A stretch of 64,000 bases of DNA, from NCBI GenBank assembly GCA_021234155.1, contig JAJEKV010000035.1, positions 1,364,001 through 1,428,000 on the forward strand. The letters run 5' to 3'. The translations under genes and the position numbers were made by a program. The stretch's first letter is position 1. Each line of letters starts with the position of its first letter. Source of the DNA: Isoetes taiwanensis. Taxonomy: Eukaryota; Streptophyta; Lycopodiopsida; Isoetales; Isoetaceae. This document shows positions 55,953-64,000 of this stretch, in pieces. A model generated the notes under the pieces. The model saw nothing but the letters and a program-made list of their open reading frames with translations. It was not told the DNA's origin and made no database searches.

Positions 55953-57861
55953 CCCAAGTTTCGCAATTCTTATATTTTTAAAGGTATATGCTTTTGTTGG
56001 CTTCTGTGCCTTTAAGCCAATCTTACGAATGATATGCGTGTTTGTGCATAATGAAATATGAAGTTTATAATGTATGTTCCAATTTACCAACATGATAAAT
56101 GGAATGGAACCATATATGCAAATGGAATGTTGAGATGTTTGAATTTCATTCTTGTGGATGTTCCTAAATTTGCGTTTGCCTACACAAAGCATGTTTTTAG
56201 CAGATATGAGGTTATTGGTTATGGTTTTCTCGGTATCGTGTTTGATTAAGGTGGTGTTTTTGCAGGCAGTCAAACCACAAATGTGACTTGAAAGTTATAA
56301 CTTGTTTGAATTTGGCAAGTTAATGTTACATGGTTAACGCATTGTTACCATATCGTATTCATTCATCCTCTTATCCATGAAGACTCCTTAAGTTTATGAA
56401 ATTCTTGAAGCAGTGACGATAACAGCCAAGGCATCAAACCTACACGTACAGATGGCCAATGGATGGGCAGATGTTTATGCTAGAGAGTCATGTAACAATA
56501 AAAAAAAAGTTCCACATGCATTGAGTATTGAGGAAGGCGGGATCATGTTGTGTCTAAAAGAAAATGTAATAGTTCTATGAGATGCTAAACTGTAAGCGCA
56601 AAGGTGGGATTACGTTGTGCCTGATAAAAAAGCGAATGGAAAATTATTTCACAAACCAATGATGTGATTTTGCATGTATGCTATGCTTGCGGTAACGATA
56701 TGTTTTAATGGTTAAAAGTTGAAATATTCGTTTCAAAGTATGGTTGTTCCCCCAGGTTGAGTCTATTGCACAAACGTTTTGGGTTACCTAGGTGCACAAA
56801 CCATAATAGCTGACGTGTTGCCTTAGGATTATTTGAAATAATGTCTAATGCCTTTGAAAAAAGGTGATGATCCATAAACTGAGTACTGGAATCCAGTGGA
56901 ATAGGCAGTGGAAGTTGTTCTGTTAGCATTAGCTACTGCTGATTGGGCAGACAATCATAGAGAAGGAATGAAGAGTAATTCTAGTTAGAGGAGTTTGGGG
57001 TGGATAAAATTATAGTGAAGATTCAAGTGTCTCAATTTGGAGGTGCAGATTGAGCCCCATCTACGGTAAGCCTTACATCATGTGCGGATAGAAGGATTTG
57101 TCTGAGTAAGAGTTCTCTGAAGAACTTCTGAAAATAATAAATCTCATCCAACTAGTTCCCTTGGTTGTAAATGAACCCTCTCGAACTCAAATGTGACTCT
57201 GAGCAAAGGGCCTGTCAATGTTGAATAGAAATTCTGAAGGAGGCTCACAGTTTGGTCCACGAACTTTTGGAAGATGAAATCGAGAAAATATCCCCTTTGA
57301 GGTGCCAATATTTGACAATTCTTATATTTTTAAACTCATATGCCTTTGTTTGGTTGTGCACATATGAAATAATTTTACGAATAATATGTGTGTTTGTGCA
57401 CGATGAAATTGGAAGTTTATAATGTGTGTTCCAATTTTGTACGCAAATCGAAGGTTGAGATGTTTGACACTCACTCTTTTGGTGTTCCTAAATTTGCGTT
57501 CGTCGACACAAAGCACATGCACATTTTCTGCGCGTGTGAGCATTATTGATTATGGCTTTCTTGGTATGGTCCTTGACTAAGGTGCCGTTTTTGCATGCAG
57601 TCAAAAAACAAATGTGACTTGAAAGTTATAACTTGTTTGAATTTGGCAAGTTCATGTTACATGGTTAATACATTCTTACCATATTATATTCATTCATCCT
57701 CTTATAAGTTTATGAAATTCTTGAAGCAAAGGACGACAAGAGCTGGGCACCAAACCGTAAAACATTATGGCCAATGGATGGGTAGATGATTGTGCTAGAG
57801 AGGCATGTAACAACGAAAAAAAGTTTTACATGCATTGAGTATTGAGGAAGGCGGCACCATG

Positions 57862-57987
57862 TTGTATAGGGGAATGGAGGTTGGGACTCCATTCCTGTTT
57901 TCAGTGGGGTCCCCATGACCAGGCATTAGCCGAGCGGTCACTCGAACAAAACTGGGAATGGAGGACCAATCTCCATTCCCCCTACAA
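57862..57987. repeat. 125-bp hairpin upstream of gene A, copy 2
   Basis: Same arms as 47105-47230 (GGGGAATGGAGG ... CTCCATTCCCC). The loop differs by several CG/CAG-type indels. Confidence 0.85.
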
Positions 57988-58300
57988 AATAGAAATGGGG
58001 AGCTATATTTTTTAGATCTCTCGCAAATCCAATGCTCTGCCTCTTGCGCGAAGAACAGATGAGATCCATTAGAGTTTTTTTGGGATCACTTATTGTCCCA
58101 ACCTCGATGCCAAGATGGAAATCGCGCTACCAATGAGAAATTGGGAAGTAGGCTTTTCTTCATCCATGCACGCCTTCCCATGCCGTGTCGTCAAGGTACG
58201 TGTTCGACATTATCCTTACCTACCGCCTCGGAGGTTGGGGTGGAAGGGAAGCAATAATTACAAATTATTCCATACGAATTACCCCAAATGTTGGGGTGTC

Positions 58301-58308
58301 TATAAGTA
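58301..58308 (+). promoter_or_regulatory. TATA box (TATAAGTA) of gene A, copy 2
   Basis: Same context as 47554-47561, followed by the same pyrimidine-rich start region. Confidence 0.5.
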
Positions 58309-58404
58309 CCCCCAACGGCTCTTCTTTTCGCCTCTCCATCGGGTTTGCTAATGCTTTCAATGATTCGCATTTGTTTGATCTAATTAATTTGCGGTTCATT
58401 TCGG

Positions 58405-59623
58405 ATGGCGATTACCTCATCCACGGTGAGAACGATTTCGGCTGCTTCAATATATTTCTTGGGAGCTTCATTACAATCCGACCGCCACTTTCGGAGGTCC
58501 TCACCGGTGATCAAAGGCGGGAGAAATGTTATTTCATGTCATTGGAAGGCTATTGTTGTCGGGTTCGAGGTGAGAGGGGAAGTATATATCAAGGTGAGAT
58601 ACCTATACACACCGACAGACATGAGAAAAGAAAAGATAAGATCTCGACGTAATTTCCCTGAGCTTCGTGCTAATTGTGAGTTTCATTATATCTGTGCTAA
58701 TCCGTCATTCATTATATTTTGAAGAAATCAACTAATTGGGTTTTACGGTATCTCAAGGCTCTGTATTTCCGATGTCTTTGGACACTCGAACCATCGAAGT
58801 TCTATCACAAGCATCTTCCGTGCTTTCTATTATGATATTGGATCCTTGCTTTTTGAAAGTCAAAAGCGAAGTGCAGGGAAAGGGGATTTGGTTCTTAAAA
58901 TATGAATCCTCGGAAAGGCAAAATTGTGGACTTACCATTGCCCCCATTATCACAAATTTTAGTTCACGCCCAATGAATTCGGTTCTCGTTTCTTGCCAAG
59001 CTGAAATTGTCACAGGAAATTTTTAGTGCTTTGAAGGAGAAAGGTGGAGTCTGTAGACACGTGAAAGTAAATATGCCCATCGATATGTTTATTACGTTGT
59101 TTAAGAATGTCGAGAATGTCAAGAAGACTTCAAAAATGTTTACATGTAAGTGATTGTCGATTGTTTACGGATGACATTTTATGTGATGAATGGTCATCCC
59201 GTCTGCGCATGAAGGAGTTGAGAAGGTACAGTCAGTGAGGATAAAGAAAGAAAGCGTTCAAATCGGTATTGTATTCGAAAGCAAAGCGGTTTACATTACC
59301 TTCAAATACGGAAGATGGAGGGAAGTAAAAGAAGGGAGCAGATGGGCGTGATGGGTTTCAAAGTGGAACAAGGCGATGCCGATGGTACCCATTCTGCGGT
59401 CATTGACATTGCTATCTTCAAAAGTGGTCAATTGTTTAAAACCTTAAAAGTCGAAGAAGCATGGTCTTTATTTGATGTAAGAATTATTTTGGAATCAGAA
59501 TGTGACTTAAACGTCTTCCATTTTTTGGTGGATGGTGTCAAGGTAGGAAAACGTGGGGAAGAGTTGTATACAACAAAGCTCTGTATGCCTCCTGCTGTAC
59601 TTTCTTTAAGTGAAAACAGTTAA
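58405..59623 (+). pseudogene. Gene A, copy 2
   Basis: Starts at ATG 58405 (MAITSSTVRT). The first frame is open for 105 codons (NVISCHWKAIVVGFEVRGEV, NCEFHYICANPSFIIF). It then moves to other frames (GIWFLKYESSERQNCGLTIA) and ends in a 102-codon frame (59315-59623) whose last residues PPAVLSLSENS give a natural stop missing from copy 1. Breaks fall at positions different from copy 1, which argues that the ancestral frame was continuous. The family is unknown. Confidence 0.4.
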
Positions 59624-59684
59624 ACAAATAAATAACAATGGTGTTATTCGGGTTCAAATCCGGTGTTGTTTGCCAATAACTTTA

Positions 59685-59896
59685 ATATGCACCGCGGGCC
59701 ACCGTCGCGAAACATGTGGAGTTCGTGCGGTAGTATTGTTGTAGTTTCGCGACCGCGGGCCGCGGTGTAGTATGTTTTGTAGTTAACTTAATTTTGGCCT
59801 TCTTTTTCGCCAAAATATCGCGACCGTGGGCTACGGTGTGAATAACATTGTTGTCTTTGGCGTTTATATTTGTTTCGCACCGTGGCCACGGTGCGA
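59685..59896. repeat. Palindrome cluster upstream of gene B, copy 2
   Basis: The best copy is TTTCGCACCGTGGCCACGGTGCGA at 59873-59896. Others near 59691, 59735 and 59817 read CGCGACCG instead of CGCACCG. The same four positions are occupied as in copy 1, but the degraded ones differ, so all four were probably perfect originally. Confidence 0.9.
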
Positions 59897-60011
59897 CATA
59901 TTTCTCATCAGGACACTTAAGACATTTTAGTTTCGCGCCGTGAACTCACAGGCACTTACTTTTAGGCAATCAGGTTTTTTATTGCACTAAAGGAGGCACT
60001 ACAATTCCGCA

Positions 60012-61537
60012 ATGTCAAACGGCAGGTCAGAGAAAGCTTGGGAACGGTTCGGGCATGGTATGACCAGATCGTCGAAGGAAGAAAGAGTATCTACCGTCAC
60101 ACCCGGATGAGTTCGCCAACGACACGAAAACCTGTGAGACGCATGCGTAGTCTACAATAACTTCGCCTAACGGTAGATATAATCTCTGAGGCTAACAAAC
60201 ACATTGACGTGTATGGTCAGTACATTCAGAGCTTCATGGCCGTGGCAGAAACTGAAGCGCGTCCTTCTCCCTCGACTGGAAAGATTGTATTGAGTCTAAA
60301 GTCCTTTCTGAAGCTTTTTCCCAAAGGTGACCAGGATAAGGTTCGAAGGTCGTTCAAGAGACTGCCAGCCGACTTATGTGAGAAGGATGGGAAGGATAAT
60401 TTATATCCAATTGACATCATGTTTGCTACTTACATGATATATACGGTTCCACCAACAGATAGGGGAAGAACAACGGTGAAGGCTATTGCTGAGAACCTCG
60501 ATCCACTGTAGAGGAGGTATTTGATGCGAGAGAAAGAGTAGGAACCGGTGGAAAAGCTCGGCGAGGACGAGGATGAAGACGTGACGCGAGCATGAAGAGA
60601 ATCTTGATAGATGGGGTGTCCGGAAGCCTTGCCGGTTAACATAGGAAGGAAGGACTATCTTCTTCTCCACGATATATCTTCCATTACTGGTTTGAGGGAA
60701 GATGAGGTCCTTGGACAAATCTATGCTTTCGTTGTTGGTCTAGACATTGACTTCAAGCCGGAAGTGCCTAGGGAGCTGCACGATCTCTTAACCTATGATG
60801 GAACTTCAATAGCTCCCGAGAATGCTTTTGATAGAGTTCGGAGATGGCGTAAAATGGGCTTGAAGGAAGTCTCGAGAAGTAAAGTTCGAGGCGAAGTTCA
60901 TCGAAGCTAAAAAGATAGTGCAAAACAAGTATCAAAGAGCGAATCAAGCTCTTCAAGGTCGTCCATCAACATTTCTACCAAAGGGGTTATTGCATCTGAT
61001 GAAGTGGAGGTAAGCTACCATAAGTTTGCTTATTTTGTTAAGTGCCTAAGAACGAATGTTTATTGCGCAGGAGATTTTTGTGGACGATTTTTGCGCCAGA
61101 CATGACAGAGTTACCCTTGGCAGAGATGCAAGTATCGCCCACTATATGGGCTACCGTTATAAGGGAGAGGTCATTGTGTTCCATTCTAAGTACAGCCCAT
61201 ATGGACCAGAAGGGGTCTTGAAACTCAAGGCCCTCTCGTTGATTGGTAATCATATCCCATTATCTGCCAATTCTGATCGAGTAGTGGCTGTTAGGAGAGA
61301 TATCGCCATGCATATTTTTGGTGGCTTTAGTATGTATTCTATGGCTGCCAGTAGAGCTGCATTGGCCTTGTCCGGCGTGGATAAGGCTACAATTCGGCCC
61401 GACTTGGGAAGAGAGGGAGCCTCCGGATTCCTCGCCCTTATGTACCTATTTGGATCTGGTCCGTGCAGGAGGAATCCAATTGGAAGAAGTCGAAGTGTCC
61501 GGATGACCTACATGTTTCTAAGAAAATGAAGTTGTAA
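60012..61537 (+). pseudogene. Gene B, copy 2
   Basis: Start ATG 60012 (MSNGRSEKAWE) and stop TAA 61535-61537. The middle (60209-60511, 60611-60840) matches copy 1. The C-terminal part is open here (61056-61470): FCARHDRVTLGRDASIAHYM, GEVIVFHSKYSPYGPEGVLK, ALSLIGNHIPLSANSDRVVA, AMHIFGGFSMYSMAASRAAL, DLGREGASGFLALMYLFGSG. Combining the copies indicates one protein of roughly 500 residues. I compared it mentally with plant viral coat and nucleocapsid proteins and with transposon proteins and found no match I would defend. Confidence 0.4.
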
Positions 61538-61639
61538 CCATTGTCAATTAATGCAAAGACTTGTTTGAAATCTCCATTCTTGTTATATCGAACATAAACC
61601 CGGTTTCATTTTAATTTGTTTTACGCTTCTATTTTACTT

Positions 61640-61885
61640 GCACCGCGGGCCCCGCGCGGCGAAAACCGTGGTTATGCGGTTATTAACTAACCAATATTCG
61701 CGACCGCGGGTTTTGGTGGGCACATTGCCGGGGTCGACTATTCCACATTCTGTGGGAAGGTCTCTTTCGCACCGTCGCCACGGTGCGAAAATGACTATTC
61801 CACATTCTGTGGGAAGGTCTATTTTGTATCGCCGCCACGGTCGCGAAAAATAGCGCCCAACGTTTTTGGGTGTGCAATTTCGCGA
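61640..61885. repeat. Palindrome cluster downstream of gene B, copy 2
   Basis: The perfect-arm TTTCGCACCGTCGCCACGGTGCGAAA is at 61765-61790. The second tandem copy is degraded (61822-61849, TGTATCGCCGCCACGGTCGCG). TTCCACATTCTGTGGGAA repeats are as in copy 1. Confidence 0.9.
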
Positions 61886-62094
61886 CCGTGACTACACACA
61901 CACCGGGTTTAATGCTTATCTGAATTTAGAATCTACATGTAAGGAAAATGGCCAAGAGCTTTCCAAATTGAAAATGTGCGGTAAATAGACGGATCACATG
62001 TATCACTTATGGTTACATACTTATAACTCATATAAGAGGCATAGCATATACTTAGAACTCATATAAGAGGTATAGCATACATGAATGCAGAAGT

Positions 62095-63375
62095 TCATTC
62101 GCGATCGGGATCATCATGAGCAGGTAGTTGAGTGATGCGATTAATCTCATAGACGCGACGCTCTGGAACCCTCCAAAGGTGGATAACAACACGATAAAAC
62201 CCTCCAGAAGAACGATTTCGACCCTCTGCTACTCCTTCCAGCCAGGGATCAAGGGGGATACCCCTCTGAGAACATCTATAAAGATCATTACATGTCATAG
62301 TGCAAGTAATGGAGTCCATATCTTCGGGACGAGGAGGCAAGGTAGACCCCCTGTAATAAGAATAACCAGGCCGAGACATAGCAAATGGATGCCTTCTGCA
62401 TTGAGTGGAGCCGTACTTATATCGAACGAAATTATTGACATGCACTTTGTAAAAAGCATTATTGGTTATACATACGATGAGCATAATGTACAAAATACAC
62501 ATGTATATAATGTAACGATATAGCATATATACCTTCCGAGTATTGATTTAGGGGGACTCTTCTGAGTCATTGTCACCAGGCACCCCAGTGATCTTTTCTA
62601 TCATGTACATTTAATGCTCTCTATTCCATATTAGATGGATGATAACATCGAAGGGATCAGGATAATAGCGAGGATTGAGAGGCGTTGGTCATCCGGTCTT
62701 CCATGGGTATTTCTCGCTCGCGACATCGCTTGAAGTTTTCGTGATTCATCTTGCGTGTAATGGAATCACGCTCGGGACCGAATGAGACCACATGGCTAGG
62801 CGGAGGCCAATGTTGCTGCACTCGGCAATTTGATGTATATTTATACCCACCAAAATTATTGATGGTATATACCCACCAAAATTATTGATGGTATATACAT
62901 AGAAATTATTGGATCATATACATACTTGTATGGTACTCGTATGCTACATGAGCTACAATGATCTTGGTGAATGCGTGAGAAATAGTGTCAAACTTGATCC
63001 ATGGCTGCAATCCAAAGCGTAAATATAATGTACGTATATAGCATATATACCTGATTTCTTTTTAAATAGGCATCTATGCCTTCATTGTCTTTGTCTGCTT
63101 CTTGTTTACAGTTGCTGTTTTCTTTGCCTCACTTGCGCTTCCTTCTACGCATGCTCATTGGTGGCCGCATGCGCTCTACTAGTTGTTCCTTGTCTGCTCC
63201 ACTAGTTTCTTGCAAATGGTAACTTTGCAACAACATCCTCATTGGGCTGATCCGGAATACCTGCAAGCATGCGACAGAAATACGTGCACTTTTGATGATT
63301 TTTTTTTGCAACTTTTGGGAGCATCGATGGCGTCACGGTCCAACCACAGAGCTTGCAAGGCAGCTGATCAACTTC
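62095..63375 (-). pseudogene. Spliced minus-strand gene, copy 2
   Basis: Same organisation as copy 1. The finger-like segment (about 63360-63290) has one extra Lys. The exon ending CAG before GTATATAT (about 63052) reads AYLKRNQ and joins in phase to PWIKFDTISHAFTKIIVAHV; copy 1 lacks one A and reads CGG. The last exon is open to AHDDPDRE (62098). The two related terminal exons, about 370 bp apart, look like an exon duplication or alternative last exons. Confidence 0.4.
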
Positions 63376-63409
63376 ATTAATCGATCGCTATACTCGTCAT
63401 CTCCCTCCA

Positions 63410-63613
63410 TTGGAGGAGATCAATTCGAGTCAAGCAAGGTTCACTCTAAGTGCTTTGGGACTTCTTGAACCCCCCTCAGATTTAGAAGATAGGCTAGAAC
63501 AGTTGAAGGACATGCTTTTCCATGGTTTCATGGCCTACTCTCTGGATCAGTATGTTTCTCTGGTCATTCCTACTAGTGAGAAGAATAGGATTTATATCCT
63601 CATTGAACTTTAA
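63410..63613 (+). CDS. 67-codon ORF, copy 2
   Basis: Identical at protein level to 52646-52849. Immediately upstream are CTCCCTCCATTGGAGG and the divergent minus-strand gene. Confidence 0.3.
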   Translation: MEEINSSQARFTLSALGLLEPPSDLEDRLEQLKDMLFHGFMAYSLDQYVSLVIPTSEKNRIYILIEL

Positions 63614-63977
63614 GACTTCCATTACAAATCTTTTGTGGATATTGGTAAGCTCCTATTCCGTTCCCTTGACTTCAACATCCTGTGCCCCGAGTGGGATACA
63701 ATTCCTTGGGATACACGTGACCTATGGCTACATAGCACACAGCACATAATACGTACATATCACAGGTAAAGATACTCCATTGGAATATGTGTATAAAGTG
63801 GTATAAAGATTTTCATAGAAATTAAGTATATAAGCAAGTGATTTTCGTGTAATTAAGTAACATCCTTATCTTATCATGTATTATCTTGGCAATCTTACAC
63901 TTTTAGTGTAATTGAATGATATCTTCTACCATTTTCCTTGTATTTTTTCATGTGATTGTTCTATTTGTGGTCATATT

Positions 63978-64000
63978 CGGCACCGTAGCCACGGTGCGAA
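63978..64000. repeat. Palindrome copy at the window end
   Basis: CACCGTAGCCACGGTG core (63981-63996) with flanking TCGG and CGAA. The corresponding place in copy 1 (about 53207) is badly altered (ACCGTAGCTACCGGT). More copies may follow outside the window. Confidence 0.75.

Larger units (their letters stand above)
55953..64000. repeat. Large direct duplication, copy 2 (runs off the window)
   Basis: Collinear with 45107-53215. It starts at ATCCCAAGTTTCGCAATTCT right after unrelated sequence, so the left breakpoint is sharp. The right breakpoint is beyond the window. Confidence 0.95.

Noticed and set aside
60012-61537. Gene B as an endogenous plant virus nucleocapsid or coat protein
   Set aside because: Length and compactness would allow it, but I could not match any diagnostic motif. 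Kept as unknown.
45107-64000. The 8-kb direct repeats as LTRs of a giant retroelement
   Set aside because: They contain several genes on both strands, lack TG/CA ends, and the 2.7-kb spacer has no gag, RT or integrase.

Overview
This window looks like heterochromatic, repeat-dominated nuclear DNA of a land plant. Evidence is a Tat-like Ty3/Gypsy retrotransposon, Helitron and LINE debris, GT-AG introns of plant type and a telo-box-like AAACCCTAA. The mix of a DUF7869-type transposon gene, a Penelope-like reverse transcriptase and a ParB plus DNA-methyltransferase gene suggests a seed-free plant (fern, lycophyte or similar), but that is inference. No rRNA, CRISPR, bacterial operon or complete housekeeping gene is visible.

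Layout. 1-1.49 kb: an LTR-like repeat (family A). 1.5-2.7 kb: broken DUF7869-type gene. 3-8 kb: broken retroelement with a gag-like RGG-tailed ORF1, itself tandemly duplicated, and a Penelope-like RT with a readable FIDD motif. 8.4-9.2 kb: internally deleted Helitron. 10.3-15.6 kb: a decayed DDE-type transposase with a 260-bp GAA tract, followed by a ParB-like domain and a beta-class DNA amino-methyltransferase, ending in a LINE fragment. 15.6-24.2 kb: two copies of a 660-bp repeat, a SINE-like head, several fold-back elements and one possible two-exon host gene start. 24.2-29.7 kb: two complementary LINE halves in permuted order. 30.3-42.8 kb: a second family A repeat split by an 11-kb Ty3/Gypsy element (minus strand) with 2.5-kb LTRs and a 5-bp target duplication. 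45.1-53.2 and 56.0-64.0 kb: two copies of a large direct duplication of at least 8 kb.

The duplicated unit is the least explained part. It has a 125-bp hairpin, a TATA box, an unidentified plus-strand gene A (about 400 codons), an unidentified plus-strand gene B (about 507 codons, acidic linker), a spliced minus-strand gene and a 67-codon ORF identical in both copies. Gene B is bracketed on both sides by clusters of a palindrome whose full form is 26 bp around CACCGTGGCCACGGTG. The ORFs in both copies are broken at different small indels, often where one copy reads CAG/CTG and the other a CG-containing string. Consensus errors at methylated sites are therefore a serious alternative to true pseudogenisation.

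Two leads stand out: the eukaryotic ParB-methyltransferase gene next to a transposase, and the palindrome-bracketed gene set of the duplication.
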